A stretch of 14,215 bases of DNA from DASQUP01 sp035641235 (lineage in GTDB: Bacteria > Actinomycetota > CADDZG01 > WHSQ01), in NCBI GenBank assembly GCA_035641235.1, contig DASQUP010000082.1, positions 1-14,215 on the forward strand, written 5' to 3'. Both the position numbers and the translations under genes were made by a program. Under the pieces are notes generated by a model that saw nothing but the letters and a program-made list of their open reading frames with translations, was not told the DNA's origin and did no database searches. Numbering within the stretch: the first letter of the stretch is position 1; each line of letters starts with the position of its first letter. Shown here one piece after another: positions 1 to 7,287 of the stretch.

Positions 1-81
1 ACCGGTGACAAACACTCCACCAAGGCCAAGGAAAACGAGTCCAGAAAACATCGACAACAAGTCCGTTCGGTGGCGCTTCAA
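1..81 (-). CDS. Start of a small membrane protein, LiaF/DUF5668-like N-terminus (partial, runs off the left edge)
   Basis: Only the first 27 codons are present, read leftwards from a TTG at 81-79. That TTG overlaps the TGA stop (80-78) of the preceding PspC gene in a TTGA arrangement, which suggests translational coupling. A GGGGGAG stretch lies about four bases upstream as a ribosome binding site. The peptide begins MKRHRTDLLSMFSGLVFLGL and continues as a glycine-rich hydrophobic helix to the window edge. A charged HRTDL start followed by a membrane segment is typical of small actinobacterial LiaF/PspC-associated membrane proteins. The function is unknown; by context it belongs to the same envelope-sensing operon. 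Too little is visible to assign a family firmly. Confidence 0.55.
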   Translation of the reverse strand, partial: MKRHRTDLLSMFSGLVFLGLGGVFVTG

Positions 82-1304
82 TCCGCTCCCCCTTTGATCT
101 GTTTGTATGGTTCGCCCCAGTACACGTCCACGGATGCAATCCCCGCTTCGATGTCCAGCGTGATCGTCCTCTCGGCATCGAATTCTCCTTCCGCGATGCT
201 CCGTCGCAGATCAAAGCCACGATCGACGTGTCCGAAGAAGTCGAGGCGGCCGGCGTTGGCCGTGCCGTTCACAAGAACGCGCACGCCCTGGGGAACAATT
301 ACGTCGAGGTCTCCCATCGCAACACTTGCATCAACGTGGACGTCGTCCTCGAGCCGGAGCTCATCGAGAACCAGCGTCAGGTTGCCGGCCAGAACCTCGT
401 AACTATCGTCGAGCTGCGCCGCAGTCCGCGGAACGAAGAAGCTGTCCCCGACCGTCCCGCGCAACGGCATATCGATGAGGCTTGAAGCCAGAACGAACGG
501 AACGAGCAGGACACCCAGCACGATAAGAAGCCGCGCTCGCCCCCACCAGGCGCCCACGAGCAGGCCCGCACCGAGCACGGCAAGGGCGAGCGCGAAGAAC
601 TGACCCACATCCAGGGTCAACACATCCCAGTTCTCGAGCACCGCGGCCATACCAACGGCGACAAGCACCGCCGCGATCGTGAACCATCCGAGCGACGAAC
701 GCTCCCTCGGCGGCTTGGACGGCGCGACGGCTGTCGTCGCAGTCCTCTCGGTCCAATCCTCCGCAGGCGCGCCAACCGGGCGCGCATCGGTCTCCGCGCG
801 CCCGGTTTCATCTGTGCCCTCAGCCGCATCGAGGTCCGGCGGCGCCTCTCCCGCCGGCGCCGTCGCACGATCCGGCGCCGGTCCCTGGTCGGGAGGGCGC
901 GGTGTGCGGCGCTCGTCACGCAGGAGGACGAAGCCGGCCCCGATGAATACGGCGGCCCACAGGATCTCGTCGTCCCAGAAGCCGAGGGAGCCGACCAGAA
1001 TGGCGACGCCGATGGCTGCGAGGGCGATCCCGAGCCACGACGACGTCTTCCACCACGATCGCAGAGCCACCTCCGCGCGAGACCGCTCCTCGTTTTCGAG
1101 GGGGATCAAGAGCCAGGCGAGAAGGTACAGCGCGACGCCGGCGCCGCCGAGCACCGCCAGAAAGATGAAACCGATTCTGAAGATGACCGGGTCGAGTCCC
1201 GTGTAGTCGCCGATCCCTCCCGCCACACCGCCGATCATTCGGTCGTCGGCCCGGCGCCGGAGCTGCCTCACTGCATTGGTTGGGTCTTCCCTTGTCTTGT
1301 CCAT
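78..1304 (-). CDS. PspC-domain membrane protein with C-terminal toast-rack (LiaF-like) domain
   Basis: The protein has 408 residues. A PspC domain occupies about residues 15-70, with the hallmark MIGGVAGGIGDYTGLDP followed by a membrane helix (about 45-68). Two more hydrophobic segments (about 91-109 and 114-128) precede a proline- and acid-rich linker (about 132-200). Further helices follow at about 205-222, 235-253 and 258-275. The C-terminal part (about 285-400) is beta-rich with the repeating pattern of toast-rack/LiaF-type domains (VAMGDLDVIVPQGVRV). Proteins of this kind act at the membrane and restrain or tune partner two-component systems during envelope stress. The divergent kinase gene carries its own PspC domain, so a LiaF-like role here is a reasonable inference. 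The ATG at 1304 has AGGA seven bases upstream. Confidence 0.85.
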   Translation of the reverse strand: MDKTREDPTNAVRQLRRRADDRMIGGVAGGIGDYTGLDPVIFRIGFIFLAVLGGAGVALYLLAWLLIPLENEERSRAEVALRSWWKTSSWLGIALAAIGVAILVGSLGFWDDEILWAAVFIGAGFVLLRDERRTPRPPDQGPAPDRATAPAGEAPPDLDAAEGTDETGRAETDARPVGAPAEDWTERTATTAVAPSKPPRERSSLGWFTIAAVLVAVGMAAVLENWDVLTLDVGQFFALALAVLGAGLLVGAWWGRARLLIVLGVLLVPFVLASSLIDMPLRGTVGDSFFVPRTAAQLDDSYEVLAGNLTLVLDELRLEDDVHVDASVAMGDLDVIVPQGVRVLVNGTANAGRLDFFGHVDRGFDLRRSIAEGEFDAERTITLDIEAGIASVDVYWGEPYKQIKGGAD

Positions 1305-1439
1305 GACTGCATCCTGGCAGCCGCGGGGTTCCGCTTCTATCCGGGGCTGCCCGGAAAAGACCCCTGCCGCACCCAGTGTTTATCAGGGTCGTCCCCGATG
1401 GGAGCGGCGAACGGCCTGTGAGAACATCGCAGGAGGAAT

Positions 1440-2714
1440 TTGACCTCGGAGGTAGCCATCCCCACCGCAGAAGGTGCTCGCTCAATACCTGCGCCCGCAT
1501 CACGAACGGCCGCTCGACTCGCCCATTTCGGGCTCGTTCGCAGCGAGGACGACCGCATCTTCGTTGGGCTGGCCGGCGGATTCGGAACGCGCTGGGGAAT
1601 CGACCCCACGATCATCCGGATGGCGCTCGCCGTCCTCGCCACAGCCGCGGGGGCAGGCGTGGTCATATACCTGATCGGCTGCGTCGCCTCCGTCGAGGCG
1701 CCCCGAATGGCCGATGTCCAAACCCGTCCGATGCGTCGCGGTCCCCGGCCCGTAATCGCGGTCGCTCTCATCGTGGCGGGTCTCCTCGTCCTCCTGCGTG
1801 GTGCCGGGGTCTGGTTCGGAGATGGACTCGTTTGGCCCGTGGCGGTGGCCGCTCTCGGGACCACCCTCATCTGGGCTCGCGGGGACGGCGCCGAGTCCTC
1901 CCCCATCCATCGGATGGCCGCCCGGATGTCGGGCAATCCGGTCGAGGCGGCATTCGGACGAGCTTCACGGACGCGGATCGCACTGGGGGCGGTGCTCGTC
2001 ATCGCGGGAGCCGGAGCATTCCTTTCGGCCAACCGCGCACTCGCGGCCGCGTCGATCTTGGTTCCGATTCTGGTGACCGCGGTTGGACTCGGACTCGTCC
2101 TGGGACCGTGGTTGTGGAAGCTCGCCCGACAACTCTCCGATGAACGGCGCGAACGGATCCGCTCCGAGGAGCGCGCCGAAGTGGCGGCGCACCTTCACGA
2201 CTCCGTTCTTCAGACCCTTGCCCTTATCCAGAGGTCGGAGTCGGCGCGCGAGATGGCGACGCTCGCGCGCGTTCAGGAACGGGAGCTCCGCTCGTGGCTG
2301 TACGGAAAAGCTTCGGCCGCTAATGACGGGGTTAGCGTCACCATCGATCAAATGGCCGGTCGGGTCGAAGAGCTGCACCAGGTTGTCGTCGAAGCGATCG
2401 TCGTGGGCGATGCCCCTATCGACGACCACCTCAGGGCGCTGGTGCTCGCATGTGGCGAGGCCACGATGAACGCTGCGAGACACTCAGGCGCGGATTCGAT
2501 CTCCGTTTACGTCGAAGTCGAGGACGAATCTGTTACGGCCTTCGTCCGGGATCAAGGAAAGGGCTTCGATCCCGACACGATCCCATCGGACCGGCGCGGC
2601 ATCCGTGAATCGATCCATGCGCGTATGGAACGCCACGGGGGCTGGGCTGAGATCTTCTCTGCGCCCGGTGACGGCACCGAGGTCCAGCTGCGTATGCCGC
2701 GACGGAGCAACTGA
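1440..2714 (+). CDS. Sensor histidine kinase with N-terminal PspC domain (LiaS/NarX-like, HPK7 class)
   Basis: The protein has 424 residues. A PspC domain (about 28-85, with GLAGGFGTRWGIDP) leads into a membrane part with helices at about 60-80, 104-120, 130-145, 180-195 and 203-223. The dimerisation/phosphoacceptor segment HLHDSVLQTL places the phosphorylated histidine at residue 253. The ATPase domain has an N-box (ATMNAARHSG, Asn344) and a G1-type box DQGKGF (371-376). It is predicted to autophosphorylate in response to an envelope signal and pass phosphate to the regulator encoded three bases downstream. The start is a TTG with AGGAGG only three bases before it; no other start in frame nearby gives a complete PspC domain with such a site. 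The intergenic region 1305-1439 should hold both divergent promoters, but I could not pick a convincing -35/-10 pair. Confidence 0.9.
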   Translation: MTSEVAIPTAEGARSIPAPASRTAARLAHFGLVRSEDDRIFVGLAGGFGTRWGIDPTIIRMALAVLATAAGAGVVIYLIGCVASVEAPRMADVQTRPMRRGPRPVIAVALIVAGLLVLLRGAGVWFGDGLVWPVAVAALGTTLIWARGDGAESSPIHRMAARMSGNPVEAAFGRASRTRIALGAVLVIAGAGAFLSANRALAAASILVPILVTAVGLGLVLGPWLWKLARQLSDERRERIRSEERAEVAAHLHDSVLQTLALIQRSESAREMATLARVQERELRSWLYGKASAANDGVSVTIDQMAGRVEELHQVVVEAIVVGDAPIDDHLRALVLACGEATMNAARHSGADSISVYVEVEDESVTAFVRDQGKGFDPDTIPSDRRGIRESIHARMERHGGWAEIFSAPGDGTEVQLRMPRRSN

Positions 2715-2717
2715 CTC

Positions 2718-3353
2718 ATGGCGATAAAGATCTTCCTCGTCGACGACCACCGTTTGTTTCTCTCCGGGGTGAAGTCCGAGCTGGGGAGCGAGTTCGAGAT
2801 CGCCGGCATCGCCAGCGATGTCGATGAAGCCATCGCAGGGATCGTTGCGACGAACCCCGACGTCGTGCTTCTCGACGTTCACATGCCGGGGGGCGGAGGC
2901 CGAACAGTCATCGACGAGGTCACACGAGCGGGCAACGACGTGAAGTTCCTTGCTCTATCGGTTTCAGATGCCGCCGAGGACGTTATCTCTGTGGTTCGCG
3001 CCGGGGCGCGCGGCTACGTGACCAAAAGCATCGCACCGGCGGATCTCGCAGCTGCAATCAAACGCGTACACGAGGGCGACGCCGTGTTTTCACCTCGCCT
3101 TGCGGGCTTTGTCCTCGACGCGTTTGCCGGGGAGGGTCCTCAGCCGGTCGACCCCGAGCTCGATCTACTTACTCAACGAGAAAAGGAAGTCCTGCGGCTG
3201 ATCGCGCGCGGCTACATATACAAGGAGATCGCCCGCCGGCTCCACATATCGATCAAGACGGTCGAGACGCACGTCTCGGCGGTCCTACGAAAACTGCAGC
3301 TCTCGAACCGCTACGAGCTGACGCGCTGGGCAACAGACCGCCGCCTTATCTGA
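2718..3353 (+). CDS. NarL/LuxR-family response regulator
   Basis: The protein has 211 residues, normal for the family. The receiver domain (1-120) has the acidic pair Asp9/Asp10, the phosphorylation site Asp53 in VVLLDVHMPG, and the conserved Lys103 (VTKS). The C-terminal LuxR-type helix-turn-helix (about 150-205) starts with LTQREKEVLRLIARG and has the recognition region IKTVETHVSAVLRKL. The gene begins three bases after the kinase stop, with GGAG ten bases upstream, so the two are almost certainly one operon and a cognate pair. Likely targets are its own operon and the divergent PspC genes, as in LiaFSR-type systems; that is inference. Its last 8 bases overlap tail-to-tail with the convergent esterase gene. 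Confidence 0.93.
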   Translation: MAIKIFLVDDHRLFLSGVKSELGSEFEIAGIASDVDEAIAGIVATNPDVVLLDVHMPGGGGRTVIDEVTRAGNDVKFLALSVSDAAEDVISVVRAGARGYVTKSIAPADLAAAIKRVHEGDAVFSPRLAGFVLDAFAGEGPQPVDPELDLLTQREKEVLRLIARGYIYKEIARRLHISIKTVETHVSAVLRKLQLSNRYELTRWATDRRLI

Positions 3354-4275
3354 CCTCCTGCCCGAGAACCGTACGCAAGAAAGCGCCCACCTCCTCGGTG
3401 ACGCGGTGGGCCGCGTCGATCACGGCCGCCATCCGAAAGAAGCCGTGGATGGTCCCCTCGTAGCGGGAGAGCCGGACATCGACTCCTGAGCCGCGCAGCC
3501 GTGCTGCAAAAGCCTCTCCCTCGTCACGAAGCGGGTCGTATTCCGCAGTGATGATGAGCGAGGGCGGCAGGCCGGAGAGATCCGCAGCCCGTGAGGGACT
3601 TGCCGCGGCTCCGTCTTTGGGATGGTCGAGGTAGTGGTTCCAGTACCACTGCATGGAGGCGCGCGTAAGCAAGTAGCCCTCTGCGAACTCCTCATACGAG
3701 TTCGTGTCAAACGAGTAGTCGAGCACGGGGTAGATCAGCACCTCGCATGCGAGCGAGTTCGTCTCCCCCATCGCAAGAGCTGCGGAGACGGCGAGGTTCC
3801 CACCTGCACTATCGCCTCCCACACCCACGCGCGTGACGTCGATTCCGGCCTCGCCTCCCGCCCGGCACGCCCATTCGATGGCGGCGCGCGCATCATCCAG
3901 GGGTGCGGGGAACTTGTTCTCCGGCGCAAGCCGGTAGTCCACCGACACGATCGCGCAGCCGGAACGATTTGCGATCGCGCGCAAGGGTACATCGGCCGTA
4001 TCGAGGTTCCCCACAACCCATCCCCCGCCGTGGAAGTACACCAACGCCGGCAGCGATCGGTCATCGGTAGGCCGGTACACGCGGACGCGGAGGGCCCCGG
4101 CAGGCCCGGGGATCGAACGCTCCTCTACCGATCCAACTTCCTCGGGTGGCCCGGCTTGCCGCAGGGTCTGCAGGTGCGCGGCGCGCGCTTCCCCGGGAGT
4201 TAGCGTCGCGTAATCGGGTGCAGCGACGGCGGCGGCGGCGTCGAGAACTCTCTTTGTCTGAGAATCGAGTGGCAT
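3346..4275 (-). CDS. Alpha/beta-hydrolase, bacterial HSL family (family IV) esterase/lipase
   Basis: The protein has 309 residues, typical for the hormone-sensitive-lipase family of bacterial carboxylesterases. The oxyanion-hole motif HGGGW lies at 82-86. The nucleophile elbow GDSAGG gives Ser156, and the catalytic acid and base are predicted as Asp247 (EYDPL) and His277 (TIHGF), so the triad is intact. No signal peptide is seen, so it is probably cytoplasmic. It would hydrolyse short-chain esters; the natural substrate cannot be told. The ATG at 4275 has GGAGG six bases upstream. It lies 46 bases downstream of the HD-GYP gene on the same strand and may be co-transcribed with it, but no functional link is evident. 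Confidence 0.92.
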   Translation of the reverse strand: MPLDSQTKRVLDAAAAVAAPDYATLTPGEARAAHLQTLRQAGPPEEVGSVEERSIPGPAGALRVRVYRPTDDRSLPALVYFHGGGWVVGNLDTADVPLRAIANRSGCAIVSVDYRLAPENKFPAPLDDARAAIEWACRAGGEAGIDVTRVGVGGDSAGGNLAVSAALAMGETNSLACEVLIYPVLDYSFDTNSYEEFAEGYLLTRASMQWYWNHYLDHPKDGAAASPSRAADLSGLPPSLIITAEYDPLRDEGEAFAARLRGSGVDVRLSRYEGTIHGFFRMAAVIDAAHRVTEEVGAFLRTVLGQEVR

Positions 4276-4321
4276 CCCCTACCTCCGTTGCGAGCAGGAG
4301 GTGCCAGGGTACCGCCCCGAT

Positions 4322-5464
4322 TTATCTCAATCCGACTTCCGAGAACCGAATCCGTACGGGTATCTCGTCGCCAAATCTCTCCAGGATCGCCGTCGCCGCC
4401 GGCAACGAATCCAAGAACGTCTCGACCAACTCGGGATCGAAGTGGGTACCGCTCCCCTCCCTCAGAATCGATACCGCGGTGTTCACCGGAAAGGCGTGCT
4501 TGTAAACGCGTTCGGTGGTAAGTGCGTCGAAAACATCGGCGACTGCGGCAATACGTCCCTCGATCGGAATGTCGTCGCCCGATAGGCCCCGCGGATACCC
4601 GGTGCCGTCGACCTTCTCATGATGGGTCCAAGCGATCGTTGCAGCCATCACCACCAGCTCGGCATCCGAGCCCATGAGGATGCGGTGGCCGACGTCGCAG
4701 TGGCGCTCCATCACCGCGCGTTCTTTGAGGGTCAGCGGACCCGGCTTCAAGAGGATGCTGTCGGGAATGCCAATCTTCCCGACGTCGTGCATCTGACTGG
4801 CGAGCCTCAACAGCTCACATTCATCGGACTCCATGCCCAACTCACGGGCCATGAGCGCGCAGTAGCGGCTCATGCGTTGGATGTGGGCACCCGTGCTCTC
4901 GTCGCGCAATTCGGCCGCGATCGACAGACGCCGGACCGTTTCCTCCTGCGACTCCTTGAGGCGAGACTGGGCCTCTTTGAGGGTGTCGAGCGCTTGCCGA
5001 AGCTCGCCCGTCCTCTCGGCCACCGTGTTCTCGAGATGCTCATTGTGGTTTTGGAGAACCTGGTGAAGTTGGCGGGTTTCGAGAAGGTTTCTGATTCTGA
5101 GTAACAGCTCGGTGGGATCGAATGGTTTGGTCAGAAAGTCTTTAGCTCCCGTGGACAACGCTCGATCGCGTGCGTCGCGATCGACGTCACCGGTCAGTAC
5201 AAGGATCGGAAGGAAGCTGTTCGTGGGGACGACGTCATTGAGGGCCTCCATAACCTCAAACCCGTCCATTCCGGGCATATGCAGATCAAGGACGATCAGA
5301 TCCGGCTGCAGTCGGATATAGAGGGAGACGGCGGCGGTCGGGTCTGCGGTCGTGTTGACGCTCGTATAGCCGGCGCGCTTGAGGATCCGCTCCATGAGCT
5401 GAAGATTCGCATCCGTGTCGTCGATGATCAGCAGTCGTGCGTCAGAGAATCCGGGCGCGTGCAT
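4322..5464 (-). CDS. RpfG-like response regulator: receiver plus HD-GYP cyclic-di-GMP phosphodiesterase
   Basis: The protein has 380 residues. The receiver (about 8-125) has Asp15/Asp16, phosphorylation site Asp60 (LIVLDLHMPGMDGFEV) and Lys113 (LTKPF). A predicted coiled coil (about 128-178) connects to the HD-GYP domain (about 178-365). The metal-binding HD is at 226-227 (MHDVGKIG), and the signature HHEKVDGTGYP at 281-291 keeps the full GYP motif, so it should be an active hydrolase of cyclic-di-GMP to pGpG or GMP. There is no DNA-binding domain, so output is through the second messenger. The ATG at 5464 has GAGG six bases upstream. No adjacent kinase is obvious; its donor may be one of the other kinases here or lie elsewhere. 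Confidence 0.93.
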   Translation of the reverse strand: MHAPGFSDARLLIIDDTDANLQLMERILKRAGYTSVNTTADPTAAVSLYIRLQPDLIVLDLHMPGMDGFEVMEALNDVVPTNSFLPILVLTGDVDRDARDRALSTGAKDFLTKPFDPTELLLRIRNLLETRQLHQVLQNHNEHLENTVAERTGELRQALDTLKEAQSRLKESQEETVRRLSIAAELRDESTGAHIQRMSRYCALMARELGMESDECELLRLASQMHDVGKIGIPDSILLKPGPLTLKERAVMERHCDVGHRILMGSDAELVVMAATIAWTHHEKVDGTGYPRGLSGDDIPIEGRIAAVADVFDALTTERVYKHAFPVNTAVSILREGSGTHFDPELVETFLDSLPAATAILERFGDEIPVRIRFSEVGLR

Positions 5465-5543
5465 TGCCTACCTCATCTCGAGTACGCACCCCGCCACCCC
5501 CCGGGAACCTAACTTGTCACGAGGCGAAGGCGCTTCTTGTCCG

Positions 5544-5579
5544 CTTAACCCACAGAAGGTAGTGACTGTGGCGTTTAAG
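5544..5579. other. Extended inverted repeat / hairpin in leader region
   Basis: CTTAAC (5544-5549) pairs with GTTTAAG (5573-5579, one bulged base), and CCACAG (5550-5555) pairs perfectly with CTGTGG (5566-5571), leaving a ten-base loop. The result is about 12 stacked pairs in a divergent intergenic region. It could be an RNA element transcribed with the downstream terminator, or a DNA operator. The class is unknown. Confidence 0.5.
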
Positions 5580-5642
5580 AGGAATCGTGTCAACCTATTT
5601 GAGTCTATCTGGGCCAAGAACGCCCCCCAAGGGAACCCCGTA

Positions 5643-5683
5643 CCCCGATCGGGGGAAGTACCTCCCCCAATCGAGGGGTTTTT
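5643..5683 (+). terminator. Intrinsic terminator (possible attenuator) 99 bases before the oxidoreductase
   Basis: The inner stem pairs GGGGGA (5651-5656) with TCCCCC (5663-5668). GAT/ATC and CCCC/GGGG (5643-5646 with 5675-5678) extend it across small bulges, and five T residues (5679-5683) follow immediately. No plus-strand protein gene ends just upstream, so it would terminate a short RNA started inside 5465-5640, or attenuate a leader. An alternative stem, CCCC (5643-5646) with GGGG (5651-5654) flanked by GTAC at 5640-5643 and 5658-5661, would be mutually exclusive with the terminator stem. Confidence 0.65.
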
Positions 5684-5743
5684 GTCCGCCTCTCCCCCGG
5701 ACCCGAGGCCCGGAGGACGCCATAGTTCAAGGTTCGACGGCGT

Positions 5744-5774
5744 CTGACAGGTTCCTCCCGCGCTTACATAGGAT
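5744..5774 (+). promoter_or_regulatory. Candidate promoter giving a leaderless oxidoreductase transcript
   Basis: CTGACA (5744-5749; one mismatch to TTGACA) is followed after 19 bases by TAGGAT (5769-5774), a good match to the actinobacterial TANNNT -10. The expected transcription start is about 5781-5782, which is the ATG or the GTG just before it. The gene has no strong Shine-Dalgarno at a normal distance, consistent with leaderless translation. Confidence 0.45.
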
Positions 5775-5781
5775 CAGGGTG

Positions 5782-6969
5782 ATGGAAACGCGCTCCGACG
5801 ACCGAGTCGTCCCGGCGGCCGAACTGCCACGGCGCGCCGATGCGGTGGTCGTGGGCGGCGGCGTCATGGGGGCCAGCGCCGCGTACCACCTGGCGGCACG
5901 TGGCATGGGCGATGTCGTTTTGCTCGAACGCGAGCAGTTCCTCGGCGCGATGTCCACGGGCCAATGTGCCGGAGGGATTCGTCACCAGTTCGCTTCCGAG
6001 ATCAACGTCCGCCTGTCGCTGCAAAGCATCGCCATGCTGGAACGATTCCCCGACGAAATCGGTCAGGAGATCGGCCTTCGGTTCGACGGCTACCTGATCC
6101 TCTTGAGTTCTGGGGAGAACGTCGCGGCGTTCGAAGAAGCCGTTGAGATGCAGCACTCGCTGGGAGTCGCTACCGAGTGGATCGATCCGAATGCCGCCGC
6201 ACGGATGGTTCCCCTTCTGAACCTCGACGGAGTTGCGGGGGCAACCTTCTACCAACGAGATGGGCTTTGCGATCCGTCAAGCGTGGTCCAGGGATACGCG
6301 TCGGCGGCGCGCCGCAACGGAGCCCGGATAGTGACCGAAGCAGGGGTTACTGGAGTCGAGCGGCGCGCCGGGAGTTTCGTCGTGCATACGCCGAAGGGCG
6401 CCGTTGAGAGCCCGGTGATCGTGAACGCTTGCGGTGCATGGGCGCCGGAGATAGGTCGCATGGTGGACGTCGAGATACCCATTCAGCCGGTCAGGCGACA
6501 GATGGCCGTAACCACACCCCTGCAGGTGCCCTCCGATTTTCCGTTCACCATCTTCTTCGACGAGTCCCTCTACTTCCATCGAGAGGGCGCAGGCATTCTT
6601 ACCGGCCAGTCCAACCGCGACGAATCGCCCGGCTACAAACTCGAGGTTGACCCTGAATGGGAGACCGTTCACTTCGAGAACGCGATGGGGCGCTTTCCAT
6701 TACTCGAATCCGCCGGCGTGCTATCGAGATGGGCGGGGCTGTACGAGGTGACCCCAGACGCACAAGCCATCTTCGGACGCGTCCCGACGGTCGAAGGCCT
6801 TTACATCATGGCGGGATTCTCTGGACACGGCTTCATGCACGGGCCGGTTGCCGGCCTCCTCATTGCCGAAGAGATACTCGATGGCGAAGCCCACACGGTC
6901 GATATCGCGCCGTTTCGCTACGAGCGTTTCCTCGATGGCACACTGAGCCCAGAGTTCAACGTGATCTAG
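5782..6969 (+). CDS. FAD-dependent oxidoreductase, DAO superfamily (sarcosine oxidase beta / SoxB-like)
   Basis: From the ATG at 5782 the protein has 395 residues, the usual size for SoxB-type and glycine-oxidase-type flavoenzymes. The FAD-binding beta-alpha-beta fold is clear: VVVGGGVMGASAAYHL has glycines at 25, 27 and 30, and the ribose-binding acidic residue is Glu49 (VVLLER). CAGGIRHQF follows, a hallmark of the sarcosine oxidase beta-like branch, and the C-terminal GFSGHGFMHGP closes the flavin site. It should oxidise a secondary amine or amino acid; the substrate cannot be assigned. No alpha, gamma or delta subunit genes lie nearby, so it may act alone. The open frame extends upstream to 5587, but that part is not protein-like and crosses a terminator. 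GTG at 5779 is an equally close alternative start. Confidence 0.88.
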   Translation: METRSDDRVVPAAELPRRADAVVVGGGVMGASAAYHLAARGMGDVVLLEREQFLGAMSTGQCAGGIRHQFASEINVRLSLQSIAMLERFPDEIGQEIGLRFDGYLILLSSGENVAAFEEAVEMQHSLGVATEWIDPNAAARMVPLLNLDGVAGATFYQRDGLCDPSSVVQGYASAARRNGARIVTEAGVTGVERRAGSFVVHTPKGAVESPVIVNACGAWAPEIGRMVDVEIPIQPVRRQMAVTTPLQVPSDFPFTIFFDESLYFHREGAGILTGQSNRDESPGYKLEVDPEWETVHFENAMGRFPLLESAGVLSRWAGLYEVTPDAQAIFGRVPTVEGLYIMAGFSGHGFMHGPVAGLLIAEEILDGEAHTVDIAPFRYERFLDGTLSPEFNVI

Positions 6970-6974
6970 TGCCG

Positions 6975-7259
6975 CTAGGCCGCCCTCTCTTTGGCAAGTG
7001 CCACCAACTTCCCGAAGTTCAGGGTCCATCCCACGCCGAATACCTGGGGTCCCACCAGCGGCCCATCTGGGTTCCAGAGCCGCTCCCTTGCTCGCTCCAT
7101 GGTCGGCGGCCGGTAATCGTAGGGGACGAAGCCTGCAACGGTACCGTTCCACTCCCGCTCGTCCGCCGGCTTCCTGAGTTCCCCTACGAGCGCCGCAACG
7201 GCGAGCCCCCACACAATCAGCCTGCCCGCGCGTGCTGCTCGCGATCTGCGCTTTCGCAT
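6975..7259 (-). CDS. DUF5808-like small protein with one N-terminal hydrophobic segment
   Basis: The protein has 94 residues. A strongly basic start (MRKRRSRAARAGR) is followed by a short hydrophobic segment (LIVWGLAVAALVG). The soluble remainder ends with WNPDGPLVGPQVFGVGWTLNFGKL, split here as WNPDGPLVGPQ and FGVGWTLNFG, which matches the NPDDP...FG.GWTLNFG pattern of DUF5808 proteins common in actinobacteria. The function of that family is unknown. The ATG at 7259 has an AGGAAGGA ribosome site six bases upstream. It lies 28 bases after the CBS-domain gene and is probably co-transcribed with it. It converges on the oxidoreductase gene with only five bases between the stops. Confidence 0.8.
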   Translation of the reverse strand: MRKRRSRAARAGRLIVWGLAVAALVGELRKPADEREWNGTVAGFVPYDYRPPTMERARERLWNPDGPLVGPQVFGVGWTLNFGKLVALAKERAA

Positions 7260-7287
7260 CGGAAGTCCTTCCTGTTGTCGAAAATCC

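Larger units (their letters stand above)
5465..5781. other. 317-base intergenic region between divergent genes, rich in predicted RNA structure
   Basis: This gap separates the minus-strand HD-GYP gene from the plus-strand oxidoreductase. It contains an extended hairpin (5544-5579), a GC-rich intrinsic terminator on the plus strand (5643-5683) and a candidate promoter adjoining the oxidoreductase start (5744-5774). An open frame continuous with the oxidoreductase runs back to an ATG at 5587, but it passes through the terminator and its translation looks non-protein-like (rich in Pro, Arg and Gly), so I treat the region as non-coding. I do not recognise a known riboswitch class. Confidence 0.6.

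Noticed and set aside
1337..2143. Long open frames on both strands over the kinase gene, including 1337-2032 minus and 1376-2143 plus
   Set aside because: Low-complexity Arg/Pro/Ser composition typical of shadow frames in GC-rich DNA; the frame from 1440 has clear PspC and kinase motifs.
5544..5579. Integron attC-like site (GCTTAAC start and imperfect palindrome)
   Set aside because: The opposite core GTTTAAG does not fit GTTRRRY, and no integrase or cassette array is nearby.
5731..5755. GGTTCGAC resembling a tRNA T-arm
   Set aside because: No acceptor stem, D-arm or anticodon arm can be folded around it.
5587..5781. N-terminal extension of the oxidoreductase to an ATG at 5587
   Set aside because: It would translate through a strong terminator, the peptide is not protein-like, and FAD-enzyme homology begins after residue 65 of that frame.
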